Positions 39,966-49,115 of a stretch of DNA of 62,789 bases are shown here, in pieces; positions within the stretch are counted from its first letter, which is position 1, and each line of letters opens with the position of its first letter. This DNA comes from Saccharimonas sp963542675 (GTDB lineage Bacteria; Patescibacteriota; Saccharimonadia; Saccharimonadales; Saccharimonadaceae). The DNA lies in NCBI GenBank assembly GCA_963542675.1, contig CAUTXC010000003.1, forward strand, positions 1-62,789, read 5' to 3'. The position numbers and the translations under genes were made by a program. The notes beneath the pieces are model-generated. The model did no database searches, was not told where the DNA came from, and saw only the letters and a list, made by a program, of their open reading frames with translations.

Positions 39966-40209
39966 GTAAATATCCCCTTCTTCGTCTTCACTATGCTCTT
40001 GTGCGAGGCAATACAGTATGTAAGAGCTGCGCGTAATTTTCCTTTAGCCTTATGTAAAAAGTTTGGTTTTTATCCCACTTCCATAGGGTGTTTTCTTGTA
40101 AAGCGAGAGTGGCATTGGGTACTAGCATAGCAATACATCACTTGATGTATACGCACACTCCACCTCTGTTACTATGTTTTCACTCATCGACCGTGCCCAG
40201 CTCATGCGC

Positions 40210-40215
40210 TATACT
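40210..40215 (+). promoter_or_regulatory. -10 element (TATACT), 7 nt before ATG at 40223
   Basis: GCTATACT with spacer AAGAACA. It probably drives the 88-aa gene and dinB. Confidence 0.5.
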
Positions 40216-40222
40216 AAGAACA

Positions 40223-40489
40223 ATGGATGACGAACTGTATCTTGATGAAGTCGTGGAGGTGGTAGCGATTTTTCGGCGTGGGCACCAGCCATGCCAACCA
40301 GTCAAATTTCGGCGCGGCAATGGCCAGGAAGTGACGATCAGGCGAATCGGCCTGGGCTTCGAGCATCAGCGCGGTGCACGTACGGTGCATATCTTCGATG
40401 TGACAGATGAGCAGGCTGATTACCGCCTCGAGTTTGACAGTATTACACTGGTGTGGCGGCTCACACGCGAGGCCGATCATGTCTCATAG
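40223..40489 (+). CDS. Small beta-rich protein upstream of dinB
   Basis: An 88-aa protein (MDDELYLDEVVEVVAIFRRG onward) with alternating hydrophobic residues typical of a small beta barrel, rich in Arg and aromatic residues (RGARTVHIFDVTDEQADYRL). No family recognised. Its 3' end overlaps the dinB start by 11 nt, so it is co-translated with the polymerase. Being in a polymerase operon and basic, it could bind nucleic acid or the polymerase; this is inference. The start is fixed by TATACT 7 nt upstream. Confidence 0.5.
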   Translation: MDDELYLDEVVEVVAIFRRGHQPCQPVKFRRGNGQEVTIRRIGLGFEHQRGARTVHIFDVTDEQADYRLEFDSITLVWRLTREADHVS

Positions 40490-41711
40490 CAATATCAATC
40501 CCGCTCCACCACTGATGATGCATATCGATCTTAATAGCTGCTTTGCCACGATCGAGCAGCAATCTCGGCCGTTACTCCGCCACCGCCCAGTCGTTATTGT
40601 TAATCGGCGCAACCAGCATGCGGCTATCGTCACCGCAAGCTACGAAGCCAAAGCGCGTGGTGTCCATACTGGTATGCGCTTACCCGCAGCGCGGCTACTT
40701 TGCCCCAATATCGTCCCGCTAGAAAGCGATCCACCCAAGTATCGCTATGTCTACCACCGACTTGCAACCATCCTCAGCGACTACTCGCCCAGTGCCACCA
40801 TGAAAAGCATTGATGAAGGGGTGATCGACCTAAGCCAAAGCCCACCCGACATCCGAGCACGCGGCGCACTGGCGATTGGCCAGGAGATCAAGCAGCGCCT
40901 CCGTAGCGAGGTTGGCGACTACATGCGCTGCAATGTTGGCATTGGCACCAACCGCTGGCTAGCTAAGATTGCTGCCGGTATCAATAAGCCTGACGGCCTG
41001 ACTTGCATTACTGCAGATAATCTCCACGCAGTACTCGCTACGCTATCGCTCGAAGACCTCACCGGTATTGCCACTGGCTACAGCAAGCGCCTCCACCAGG
41101 TTGGTATCCAGACACCACTCGACTTTCTGGCTGCAGACGAAGCAACGCTCGAGCACATGGTGTTTCATGGCAAGCCAGGGCGCGACTGGTACAAGCGGCT
41201 GCGCGGTTGGGAGGTAGATAGTGATGAGCGCCCGCTTAAGACAGTCGGGCGACAGTTCGTCCTTGATCAGCCAAACCTCAATTACGATCAAGTCTTGCGC
41301 CGCTTCCACGTTCTATGCGAAGACATCGCGGCTGCGCTCCGGCAGCAATACGTGCGCGCCCGTGGTGTGCGCCTCTATGCCAAAAATTATCAAACAGGCC
41401 GCTGGCACAACCACGAGCGCCGCGAGCATCCACTACGTGATGGCACCACGCTCTTTCATATCGTTAAGCGACTCACCCAATCGATGCCGCTGCCCGCCTA
41501 TGAGATTGGCATGTCGTGTTATCTTCTTACGAGCGAGACAGACGCACAGCTCGCACTCTTCGACGACCCATCAGCTCGCCACGCTCTCACTGCTGCAATC
41601 GACGAGATCAACCAATTCTACGGCCCACACACCGTTCAGCCAGCCGACACTCTCGGCATTGCCACGCAGATGAAGCGCAAAATACCATTTGGTAGCGTGC
41701 GGTATTTATGA
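40479..41711 (+). CDS. dinB: DNA polymerase IV-like Y-family polymerase
   Basis: DinB copies damaged templates without proofreading. The protein (410 aa) has the first catalytic motif MHIDLNSCFATIEQQ and the second KSIDEGVIDLS, with GTNRWLAKIAAGINKPDG and TGIATGYSKRLHQVGIQTPL (helix-hairpin-helix thumb). The little-finger domain follows. Compared with E. coli (DMDCFFA, DEAYLD) the steric positions are changed (CFA, DEGVID). A C-terminal clamp-binding motif QLALFDD is present. The start is either the ATG at 40479 or one just before the MHID motif near 40515. Confidence 0.5.
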   Translation: MSHSNINPAPPLMMHIDLNSCFATIEQQSRPLLRHRPVVIVNRRNQHAAIVTASYEAKARGVHTGMRLPAARLLCPNIVPLESDPPKYRYVYHRLATILSDYSPSATMKSIDEGVIDLSQSPPDIRARGALAIGQEIKQRLRSEVGDYMRCNVGIGTNRWLAKIAAGINKPDGLTCITADNLHAVLATLSLEDLTGIATGYSKRLHQVGIQTPLDFLAADEATLEHMVFHGKPGRDWYKRLRGWEVDSDERPLKTVGRQFVLDQPNLNYDQVLRRFHVLCEDIAAALRQQYVRARGVRLYAKNYQTGRWHNHERREHPLRDGTTLFHIVKRLTQSMPLPAYEIGMSCYLLTSETDAQLALFDDPSARHALTAAIDEINQFYGPHTVQPADTLGIATQMKRKIPFGSVRYL

Positions 41712-42479
41712 GCACTCACCCTGCACTATTGCCATCAGCTCATCGTGCACGATGCTATTGGACACAAGCGCACCACAAAATGGCTGCGCATAATTAAGCG
41801 GCTGGCCCGATATACTCGTCATCTTACCACCAGCCTCCTCAACAATAACGTGCACTGCTGCCATATCATACGCATGCACCTTCTCGGCATAATACCCAAC
41901 GAAGCGCCCCTCAGCCACGCGAACACTCTTGGCTACTGCACCACTAATACTTGCTGTGCTCACTTTGCGTTCGATCAGCTTATCATAATATTCATGGCGG
42001 CGGATATTTGCATAGCTACACGACGCAGCAAAGATCCCCTCGGCAAGCGTCTGCCGATTCACCTGCAGCCGCGTACCGTTGCAAAAGGCACCATGGCCAC
42101 GCACTGCCCAGTAGAGCCGATCTGTCATTGGTTCATAGCCAACACCGACGGTTGACACACCATCAACTACCAGTGCGAGCGAAAACATTGCTGTGGGCAC
42201 GCCCCAGGTAAAGGCCTTTGTGCCGTCGACCGGGTCGCACAGCCACTTCCGCCCGAGGCCATAGCCCGTCGTGCTCTCCTCTTCGCCAATGACGCCATCG
42301 TCCGAGAAGGTCTCGTGGAGGCGTTGGATCACCAGCGAGTTGATTGTTGTATCGGCAATTGTCACTGGCGTGCCATCCGCCTTGGTCTGACGCTGTTGGT
42401 CGCTATCAAAATAGCGGCGCATAATATCGCCCGCCTCGCGAGCAATCCGCTGCGCGGTATGAAGTTCTTGTTCGTACAT
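41706..42479 (-). CDS. Inositol monophosphatase-family phosphatase
   Basis: The family removes phosphate from myo-inositol phosphates, histidinol phosphate or PAP in a Mg2+-dependent way. The protein (257 aa) has the metal-binding motifs GEEES, WLCDPVDGTKAFTWGVPTAM (DPxDGT) and, near the C-terminus, VHAYDMAAVHVIVEEAGGKM (WD-type motif with Tyr-Asp). The ATG at 42479 is chosen: TATACT ends 7 nt before it. Its last 6 nt overlap the end of dinB on the opposite strand. Which substrate it uses is unclear; histidinol phosphatase-like forms are similar. Confidence 0.5.
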   Translation of the reverse strand: MYEQELHTAQRIAREAGDIMRRYFDSDQQRQTKADGTPVTIADTTINSLVIQRLHETFSDDGVIGEEESTTGYGLGRKWLCDPVDGTKAFTWGVPTAMFSLALVVDGVSTVGVGYEPMTDRLYWAVRGHGAFCNGTRLQVNRQTLAEGIFAASCSYANIRRHEYYDKLIERKVSTASISGAVAKSVRVAEGRFVGYYAEKVHAYDMAAVHVIVEEAGGKMTSISGQPLNYAQPFCGALVSNSIVHDELMAIVQGECS

Positions 42480-42486
42480 GCTCATC

Positions 42487-42492
42487 AGTATA
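42487..42492 (-). promoter_or_regulatory. -10 element (TATACT), 7 nt before ATG at 42479
   Basis: TATACT on the minus strand, spacer GATGAGC. It selects the inner start, excluding a 40-residue upstream extension. Confidence 0.5.
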
Positions 42493-42684
42493 TACCGTTG
42501 GCTCTTGTGAGTGCAATGCTTAGGCGTTTCATTGTCATAGCCAAGGGATAAAGTCACTTGATCTCTTACTAACAGAGCCAAAATATACCGAGTAAAAAGC
42601 AATCACTCTCCCTTGCCATTACTATGCACCCGGTGTATAGTAGATAATATTACTAGTATTATTGAACCGAATAAGGATATACCG

Positions 42685-43629
42685 ATGGCGAAAAAGCTTC
42701 TGAAAATTCTGGGTATCATCATAGCAATACTCTTAGTATGCTTTGTGTTGCTTGTGCTTTATATGAATTACCTCAACCAAAGCATCACCGGCGACGACGG
42801 CGTGGCGAAGGATTACGCTGCGAAGCTGAGCCCCAGTGGCACATTAGAGCAGCGTTATACTAAGCCTGGCCCCTACCGCGTTGCGCACCACACTCATCAC
42901 AGCGATAGCACAGCCATCAAAGAATATCATATCTACACCCCACAGCGCACTGCTCCAGACCAAACCTTCCAACTTGTGCTGATGGTCAATGGCACCGCCA
43001 CCTACGCGTCTACTTATGCGCCAATCTTCGAGCATTTGGCCAGCTGGGGTTTTGTTGTCATTGGTAATGAGGATGGCTGGCCAGGCACTGGTGCAACGAC
43101 ATCGACCATGCTTGATACCGCGCTAGAGCTCAATGCCGCCGAGAGCAGCCCCATCAAAGGCTTCGTCAATACAAGCAAAATCGGCATCGCCGGGCATTCC
43201 CAAGGCGGCGCTGGTGCTATCAATGCCGCGACAAAATACGGTAATAGTAACCGCTATACCTCCCTCTACACTGCGAGCGCCGTCGGTCATGGCACCGCAA
43301 ACGACAACAACTGGCACTACGACACCAGCAAGCTTAAGACAGCCACTTACATGATGGCTGGTACCGGCCCAAGCGACAACCTCGCCATTAGCCCACTGAG
43401 CGACTTACAGCAGAACTTCCGCGCTCTTAATACAGACAAACCAAGCGTCATCGCGCGGCGCAAGACCATTGGTCACAAAGATGTACTGGAATATGGCGAT
43501 GCCTACATGACTGCCTGGTTCCTCTGGACGCTGAGCGACAATACCGAAGCAAAAGCGGTCTTCGCTGGTGATAACGCCGAGCTTCGGCACAACAGCGACT
43601 GGCAGGACGTAGAGACCAAGCACGTATGA
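42685..43629 (+). CDS. Membrane-anchored alpha/beta hydrolase
   Basis: A 314-aa protein with an N-terminal membrane anchor (LLKILGIIIAILLVCFVLLV) and an extracytoplasmic alpha/beta hydrolase domain. The nucleophile elbow is GIAGHSQGGAGAINAATKYG, the oxyanion region LVLMVNGTATYAS, and the catalytic His is probably in RRKTIGHKDVLEYG. The pattern resembles chlorophyllase/PET-hydrolase-like or dienelactone hydrolase-like enzymes. AAGGAT lies before the ATG at 42685, and a TATAGT upstream gives a leader of about 40 nt. It is likely an esterase facing outside; the substrate is unknown. Confidence 0.5.
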   Translation: MAKKLLKILGIIIAILLVCFVLLVLYMNYLNQSITGDDGVAKDYAAKLSPSGTLEQRYTKPGPYRVAHHTHHSDSTAIKEYHIYTPQRTAPDQTFQLVLMVNGTATYASTYAPIFEHLASWGFVVIGNEDGWPGTGATTSTMLDTALELNAAESSPIKGFVNTSKIGIAGHSQGGAGAINAATKYGNSNRYTSLYTASAVGHGTANDNNWHYDTSKLKTATYMMAGTGPSDNLAISPLSDLQQNFRALNTDKPSVIARRKTIGHKDVLEYGDAYMTAWFLWTLSDNTEAKAVFAGDNAELRHNSDWQDVETKHV

Positions 43630-43666
43630 TAACGAATCCATAGTATCGCTTCACCCTCTTCTCCGC

Positions 43667-43672
43667 TATACT
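43667..43672 (+). promoter_or_regulatory. -10 element (TATACT), 6 nt before ATG at 43679
   Basis: GCTATACT with spacer AGATGT before the MBL-fold gene. Confidence 0.5.
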
Positions 43673-43678
43673 AGATGT

Positions 43679-44341
43679 ATGACAACGCTGACGAAATTCG
43701 CCCACTCTTGCTTTACTATCACAATTGATAGCCAGAGCCTGGTCATCGACCCAGGCATATATACCGATGACTTTGCTATGCCGCAGCAAGTCGCGGCAGT
43801 TCTCATTACCCATGCGCATCCCGACCATTGTAGCCCTGCGCTCATCAAGCGTATTATACAGGCATTTCCTGAGGCGGAGATTATAAGTATTGATGATATC
43901 GTTGTAGATAGTACAATGATATCTCTACCAGAAGGCATATTCTCTGTCCGCCATGCAATAGCCGCGATGCCTGGTGATACACGCCAGATCGGACCATTCA
44001 CGCTTGAGTTTTTTGGCGGTGAGCACGCTGCGGTAAGCCCAAACATTCCGCGCCTCCACAACCTTGCCGCGCTGATCAACAATCGTATCTACTACCCTGG
44101 CGATTCCTTCGCTTTGCCTCAGCGCCCCATCGACGTCCTCGCTCTGCCTGTAGCTGCACCATGGCTCAAATTCTCCGAGGTACGTAGTTTCTTGCAGGCT
44201 GTCGCGCCACGCCTGGCTTTTCCTATTCATGACGCTATCTTGAGTGACGCTGGCAAGGGATTGATTGATACACTTTGCACAGCAGCGGCAACTGAGGTTG
44301 GAGTGAAGTATCAGCGGATAGAAACGATAGAGCTATCGTAA
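43679..44341 (+). CDS. MBL-fold metal-dependent hydrolase
   Basis: A 220-aa metallo-beta-lactamase-fold protein of the UlaG-like type. The metal motif is LITHAHPDHCSPALIK (HxHxDH), with further ligands in GGEHAAVSP, YYPGDSFALP and FPIHDAIL. It starts MTTLTKFAHSCFTITIDSQS, as usual for this group (hydrophobic strand plus G/S-H-x-C-F). These proteins hydrolyse lactones, phosphodiesters or similar; the substrate is not evident. It is a single-gene unit with a leaderless promoter. Confidence 0.5.
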   Translation: MTTLTKFAHSCFTITIDSQSLVIDPGIYTDDFAMPQQVAAVLITHAHPDHCSPALIKRIIQAFPEAEIISIDDIVVDSTMISLPEGIFSVRHAIAAMPGDTRQIGPFTLEFFGGEHAAVSPNIPRLHNLAALINNRIYYPGDSFALPQRPIDVLALPVAAPWLKFSEVRSFLQAVAPRLAFPIHDAILSDAGKGLIDTLCTAAATEVGVKYQRIETIELS

Positions 44342-44387
44342 CTAGCTAGCCTACCTCTATTTTATTCTTATTACACCCGCAACACGC

Positions 44388-44813
44388 TTATGATTTTCGT
44401 GACTCTGTAAGGTCTCGCAGCACCCGCTCGCTCCACTCCTGCCAGCGGCCGAAGCTGCTCTGCTTGGATAGATCCAGGAACTCACCGGTGCTCCATTCCA
44501 CCAGCCGCATGCCAAGCTGCCGGATAAGACACGCAAATACCTCCGTTGGCTCCCTACTACCCCTGACGCGCAGCCCCATCGTGATGAGTTGCTCCCTGTG
44601 CTCGCTCAGGCTGAATTCGATCAGCCATTCTTTCTTCTCCATAACAGGCCACGACGGGTCGCGAGTGTCTAGCTGTGCACCGCATGCTTTGGCAATCTTT
44701 TTGAGCTCAGCAATCATTTGCTGACGCTCGAGCGGCACGCAGTCTTCCTCCGTCAGGTCACTAACCGACTGAACATGACGTTTTGTTTTGATTGCGGTGA
44801 GATCCCAGCTCAT
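44388..44813 (-). CDS. Hypothetical protein, last gene of the aspS operon
   Basis: A 141-aa soluble helical protein starting MSWDLTAIKTKRHVQSVSDL, with no family recognised and no membrane segment. It is acidic/basic mixed, Trp-containing near the end (SSFGRWQEWSERVLRDL). Its ATG overlaps the stop of the P-loop kinase gene by 4 nt, so it is translated in the aspS operon. Function unknown. Confidence 0.5.
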   Translation of the reverse strand: MSWDLTAIKTKRHVQSVSDLTEEDCVPLERQQMIAELKKIAKACGAQLDTRDPSWPVMEKKEWLIEFSLSEHREQLITMGLRVRGSREPTEVFACLIRQLGMRLVEWSTGEFLDLSKQSSFGRWQEWSERVLRDLTESRKS

Positions 44814-45343
44814 AGAGTGTCCTTTGCTTGTGAATCTATTTGCGTGAGGATTGTCCGCAACACTATGTCAATCGGCTGTGTGCAATCTATGGTCGTTGCG
44901 CCAATCTTCCGAAAGTTATCTTCGTAGATTGGCCAATAGCGAATGATATTTTCTAGCTCGCCAGGTTCCTGACCATAGCTACCAGCTGGACGCTGAGCGA
45001 TTCGCTGCCGCAAGACTTCCTCTCTCGGACACTCAAGGAGAAAAATAGTGTCAAACAAATACGCATACTGATACAAATCATGGGCCGAGCCAAAGACACC
45101 CGTCAGTCCATGAGACTGCCGTGTAATATTCTCCAGTCTACCACTGATAATTCGCCATTCATGATGTAAATTAAGCGGCTCTACTGGCTCATCGGTCTCT
45201 ACCGCTGGAATATTCGTCTCTTTGTGTACCCACTCTGCAAAGCCTTCGTCGATATCGTACGTTTGGTATCCTCGACTGCGAAATATGTTGCGTAATGTTG
45301 TCTTGCCAGAGCCTGCAACACCAGTGACGAGGTAAGCTGTCAC
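44810..45343 (-). CDS. P-loop nucleotide/small-molecule kinase
   Basis: A 177-aa P-loop kinase of the adenylate kinase-like fold. The Walker A motif is VTGVAGSGKTTLRNIF at residue 7, DIDEGFAEW resembles the substrate-binding DxD of this group, and the lid-like LLECPREEVLRQRIAQRP follows. No family name can be given: it resembles shikimate- or dephospho-CoA-type kinases and AAA_33 proteins. It overlaps aspS by 4 nt and the next gene by 4 nt, so all three are one operon. Substrate unknown. Confidence 0.5.
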   Translation of the reverse strand: MTAYLVTGVAGSGKTTLRNIFRSRGYQTYDIDEGFAEWVHKETNIPAVETDEPVEPLNLHHEWRIISGRLENITRQSHGLTGVFGSAHDLYQYAYLFDTIFLLECPREEVLRQRIAQRPAGSYGQEPGELENIIRYWPIYEDNFRKIGATTIDCTQPIDIVLRTILTQIDSQAKDTL

Positions 45344-47121
45344 GACAACCCCAATTCCTTCAGCTGCCCAGGTTCTACCTGCGCGGGTGAGTCCATCATG
45401 ACGTCGACACCGCTGCCGTTTTTGGGGAAGGCGAGGGTTTCGCGGACGTTATGCTCGCCAATTAACTCCATCAGGATGCGGTCAATACCAAAGGCGCAGC
45501 CCGCGTGTGGCGGCGCACCGTAGGTAAAGGCCCGCAGCATAGCGCCAAACTTCTCTTCCACATACTGCCGGCCATAGCCGAGCAATCCAAATACTTCATA
45601 CAATACGGCCGGGTTATGGTTACGCACACCGCCGCTGCAGATTTCGTAGCCGTTCATCACCATATCGAACTGGTCAGCCAGAATAGCTAGCTTCTCATCA
45701 TCCGACTGGGCGGCTTGCAGCGTGCTGAGCTCACCCTTTGGCATACTAAAGGGATTGTGACCAAAGTCGAGCCTGCGCGCATGCTCATCCCACTCGTAGA
45801 ATGGGAAATCGATAATCCAGGCCAGCGCCACCACCTGCGGGTCCTTGAGGCCAAAGTGCTCAGCAAACTCACTACGCAGCCGCCCTAGCACTGCATTGAC
45901 CACTGGGCGCGTATCAGCCCCAAAGAAGACTGCATCGCCGTCCTTAGCCCCCGTCTTGGCTTGGATAGCAGCCAGCTCTTCCTCACGCAGGAACTTGGCA
46001 ATTGGGCTCTTGGCTGCGCCATCTTGGTAGGTAATATAAGCAAGACCACCTGCGCCCTCGGCTTTGGCGATGTGGGTAAAGCCATCGATCTGCTTGCGGC
46101 TGAGGGATGCGCCGTTCTTGACGCAGATTGCCTTAATACACTCAGCGTTTTTGAACACGCCAAATTCGGTGTCGGCAAACACGTCCGTTAGCTCGACCAG
46201 CTCCATACCAAAGCGCAAATCTGGCTTGTCGCTACCGTAGGTTTCCATAGCGGTTTGGTACGGGATGCGCGGGATAGGCTGACCATCGCCAGCTGGGAGG
46301 TTGCTGAGGTCGAGCAGTGTTTTGCCAGCAAAATCCGTCACCAGCTGCTGCATCAGTGGCTCCATCATCTGGCGGACTTGCTCGCCATCCTCCACAAAGC
46401 TCATCTCGAGATCCAGCTGGTAAAACTCACCATACAGGCGGTCGGCGCGCGGGTCTTCATCGCGGAAGCAAGCAGCCAGCTGGTAGTAGCGCGGCACGCC
46501 ACCAACCATCAGCAGCTGCTTAAACTGCTGCGGTGCTTGTGGCAGGGCGTAGAATTTGCCTTCTTGCAAGCGGCTGGGGATGAGGAAGTCACGCGCACCC
46601 TCTGGGCTGGAATTAGCCAAAATCGGCGTTTGGATTTCGATAAAATCGCGCTCGTCCATATACTGGCGCATGCGGCGGTACATATCGGCGCGGCGGCGCA
46701 GCATCGTTTGCAGCTTAGGACGGCGCAGGTCCAGGTAGCGGTAGGCAAAGCGCAGGTCTTCATTCGCTTGGTTAGTCTCGCTAAAGGGCTGGATAGGCAG
46801 CGTCTCGGCTTTGCCCAGCACCTCTAGCTCACTGACGGCTAGCTCGATGCTACCACTGGCAATATTGGGGTTTGCCAGGCCCTCACCACGCTGGCGGACT
46901 TCGCCGCGGGCCCGCAGGACGTACTCGTCGCGGGCGTGCTCTGCCAGGGCAAAGGCCGCAGTTTGCTCGGGGCTGACGACCAGCTGCACCAGGCCAGTAT
47001 GGTCGCGTAGGTCGATGAAAATTAGGCCACCATGGTCGCGCCGTGCATGTACCCAGCCGGCCACAGTGATGGTTTGACCGGTGTAATCCGGCGTTTGGTT
47101 GGCAAGTATTCGTTGTGTCAT
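45340..47121 (-). CDS. aspS: Aspartyl-tRNA synthetase
   Basis: AspRS charges tRNA-Asp (and possibly tRNA-Asn, if the organism uses Asp-tRNA-Asn amidation). The protein (593 aa) has the OB-fold anticodon domain (TVAGWVHARRDHGGLIFIDL), motif 2 (FRDEDPRADRLYGEFYQLDL), the bacterial GAD insertion domain, and motif 3 (GCAFGIDRILMELIG). Length is typical for bacterial AspRS. The ATG at 47121 follows a TATAAT by 9 nt. Downstream genes overlap by 4 nt. Whether it is discriminating or not cannot be decided here. Confidence 0.5.
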   Translation of the reverse strand: MTQRILANQTPDYTGQTITVAGWVHARRDHGGLIFIDLRDHTGLVQLVVSPEQTAAFALAEHARDEYVLRARGEVRQRGEGLANPNIASGSIELAVSELEVLGKAETLPIQPFSETNQANEDLRFAYRYLDLRRPKLQTMLRRRADMYRRMRQYMDERDFIEIQTPILANSSPEGARDFLIPSRLQEGKFYALPQAPQQFKQLLMVGGVPRYYQLAACFRDEDPRADRLYGEFYQLDLEMSFVEDGEQVRQMMEPLMQQLVTDFAGKTLLDLSNLPAGDGQPIPRIPYQTAMETYGSDKPDLRFGMELVELTDVFADTEFGVFKNAECIKAICVKNGASLSRKQIDGFTHIAKAEGAGGLAYITYQDGAAKSPIAKFLREEELAAIQAKTGAKDGDAVFFGADTRPVVNAVLGRLRSEFAEHFGLKDPQVVALAWIIDFPFYEWDEHARRLDFGHNPFSMPKGELSTLQAAQSDDEKLAILADQFDMVMNGYEICSGGVRNHNPAVLYEVFGLLGYGRQYVEEKFGAMLRAFTYGAPPHAGCAFGIDRILMELIGEHNVRETLAFPKNGSGVDVMMDSPAQVEPGQLKELGLS

Positions 47122-47144
47122 ATCTGTTAGATTATACCACAATT

Positions 47145-48167
47145 TCAGGTATCATTCTGCTCGCCCATGGGGAGGGCGCGCGGCTGCGTGGGTTCAGGCA
47201 AGGCCACTGGCTGACTATATACCTCGTCATCATCTGCTGTGGGAGCATGGCCAAGCAAGGCCTCGATGCAATCGTCCAGCGTCACCATACCCACCGTCTC
47301 ACGATACGTATTGACGACAATGAATACCTGTTGACGCGTCTTAATAAACGCACCCAAGGCTTGCTCAAGCGACTGTGCCCCGTCGATGTAGTACACGTTT
47401 GGGTCCATCACCGTTTGCACCTGAGCCGACACCGCCTCCTTGAGCGACATAAAGTCGCGGGTGTGTAGTACGCCAATAATATGGTCAATGTCGCCATCCA
47501 CCACCGGGAAGCGGCTATGCCCGGTGCGATGCAACTCATCGAGTAACAGCGGCCCCACCATAGCGTCTTGCTCGACTGTCTTGATAGCATTGCGCGGCAC
47601 CATGACTGTTTCGACTGTCTTACGCGCAAAAGTCAAGCTCCCCAGCGCTTGCTCACGCTCGACTGGTGGCAAGACTGATGGCCGAGCATGACGCACCAGA
47701 TGTTCAAGCTCAGCTCGCGACCCTAGGCGAAGATTCGTCTCTACTGGTGGTACAAACGAACGGACAATACGTACTACTCGCGGGAACCGTCCCGCAAAGC
47801 TCACGAAGCTCGGCTCAACCGCATTATAGAAGCGCTGGGCAATCGCATGCACCCAGCCAATCCGCCCCACACCACCATAGAGCAGTGCCACCGCGAGCGC
47901 AACCAGCACACCACCACCAAAGTCAAATGCCCCAATGCTTGCCATCACCATCAGCACCAGCAATAGCGCCACCACGCAGCGCTGAAGCGAGACGAGATCA
48001 TCATAGACAGCAATGCGCCGCAACTGGTGAATCGCTGTGCGATTATTCTGCTGGCGCCGCCGCTCGAGCTCGTATTGGCTTACCGGTGGTATATCGGGCC
48101 ATGCACTACCGGCCAGAATGAGAGCAATCACAAAGATAGCAAAGATGATGATCATGAGCGTTTCCAT
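47145..48167 (-). CDS. CNNM/CorC-like membrane protein with CBS pair
   Basis: A 340-aa protein. An N-terminal membrane helix (METLMIIIFAIFVIALILAG) and two more (RCVVALLLVLMVMASIGAFD, GVLVALAVALLYGG) are followed by a cytoplasmic CBS pair: ARKTVETVMVPRNAIKTVEQ, then RTGHSRFPVVDGDIDHIIGV, and FIVVNTYRETVGMVTLDDCI. This is the CNNM/HlyC-CorC arrangement (usually Mg2+/Co2+ efflux), but the DUF21 membrane domain is shorter and has diverged. CBS pairs bind adenine nucleotides. TACAAT ends 6 nt before the ATG at 48167. A transport role is uncertain because of the reduced membrane part. Confidence 0.5.
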   Translation of the reverse strand: METLMIIIFAIFVIALILAGSAWPDIPPVSQYELERRRQQNNRTAIHQLRRIAVYDDLVSLQRCVVALLLVLMVMASIGAFDFGGGVLVALAVALLYGGVGRIGWVHAIAQRFYNAVEPSFVSFAGRFPRVVRIVRSFVPPVETNLRLGSRAELEHLVRHARPSVLPPVEREQALGSLTFARKTVETVMVPRNAIKTVEQDAMVGPLLLDELHRTGHSRFPVVDGDIDHIIGVLHTRDFMSLKEAVSAQVQTVMDPNVYYIDGAQSLEQALGAFIKTRQQVFIVVNTYRETVGMVTLDDCIEALLGHAPTADDDEVYSQPVALPEPTQPRALPMGEQNDT

Positions 48168-48173
48168 GCCATC

Positions 48174-48179
48174 ATTGTA
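48174..48179 (-). promoter_or_regulatory. -10 element (TACAAT), 6 nt before ATG at 48167
   Basis: TACAAT on the minus strand, spacer GATGGC. It supports the inner start of the CNNM-like gene. Confidence 0.5.
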
Positions 48180-48290
48180 GCGCACTCCTCTGATCGGCTC
48201 AATGCTTTGGCCCATGCAGCACCTCTGTCAGCTTGATTCGGCCTCTCGGGCACGATATAATATGCAAGAATAAGGAGGAATGTTTCGTTT

Positions 48291-49058
48291 ATGACAAAAA
48301 AATCATGGCTGATCTTTGCAGTGCTCTGCCTCGCAATCTTAGGCGGGCTCGTGTGGCTGTCGCGCCAAGGTGAGTCGATCAATCTGTCGGGTGTTGACCC
48401 ATTGCAGGTACAAAGCGCCAGTAGCCAAAATGGCGACATCGCCGACCATACCCACGGGAGCAAATCGCCCAAGGTAACAATCATCGAATATGGAGACTTC
48501 CAGTGCCCTGGCTGTTCGCAGGCCTCGCCCGCACTCAAGGCAGTCACTGAGAAATACAAAGATCACGTACAGCTCATCTTCCGCAACAACCCTCTCTCGT
48601 CCATCCACCCCAATGCACTCGCGGCAGCAGCTGCCGCCGAATCAGCTGGCTTCCAAGGCAAATATTGGGAAATGCACGATAAGCTCTACACCGAACAAAA
48701 TTCGTGGCAGTCACTCGATGGCACAGAACGCACCAACTACTTCGCCACCACTGCACAGGGGCTTGGCCTTGATGTCAACCGCTTCAAGACCGACCTCGCT
48801 GAGGCCGACCGCTCAGGTGCCCGGATTAAGAAAAAGATCGCCTTCGATAAATCCCTGGCTGGCGCTCAAAATGCCGCCAGCGCCACACCAGCTATTCTTG
48901 TCAATGGCAAGAATGTGACCAATCAATACGTCAAGGACGGCAAGCTCACCACCTCAGGCAGCTCAGATGCGCGCCAAGTGTGGGCCGACGCCGATGCCTT
49001 TGGCAAGCTCGTCATCGAGCCAGCCCTCAAAGAAAAGGGTGTCTCCTTGCCACAATAA
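48291..49058 (+). CDS. Membrane-anchored DsbA-like thiol oxidoreductase
   Basis: A 255-aa protein with an N-terminal membrane anchor (SWLIFAVLCLAILGGLVWLS) and an extracytoplasmic thioredoxin fold of the DsbA/BdbD type. The active site is IIEYGDFQCPGCSQASPALK (CPGC), and the cis-Pro segment is SATPAILVNGK. The helical insertion between them is normal. It would catalyse disulfide formation in exported proteins, and several here have paired Cys. A leadered start has AAGGAGG upstream, with a TATAAT 25 nt earlier. A terminator follows. No DsbB/VKOR partner is in the window. Confidence 0.5.
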   Translation: MTKKSWLIFAVLCLAILGGLVWLSRQGESINLSGVDPLQVQSASSQNGDIADHTHGSKSPKVTIIEYGDFQCPGCSQASPALKAVTEKYKDHVQLIFRNNPLSSIHPNALAAAAAAESAGFQGKYWEMHDKLYTEQNSWQSLDGTERTNYFATTAQGLGLDVNRFKTDLAEADRSGARIKKKIAFDKSLAGAQNAASATPAILVNGKNVTNQYVKDGKLTTSGSSDARQVWADADAFGKLVIEPALKEKGVSLPQ

Positions 49059-49077
49059 CCCTTGCTCCAGTAAGCCA

Positions 49078-49105
49078 AAAACCACCTCATATCAGAGGTG
49101 GTTTT
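49078..49105. terminator. Bidirectional terminator between the DsbA-like and Gly-rich genes
   Basis: AAAACCACCT and AGGTGGTTTT form a perfect 10-bp stem with an 8-nt loop and U-runs on both strands. It serves two convergent genes. Confidence 0.5.
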
Positions 49106-49115
49106 ATTATCAGTA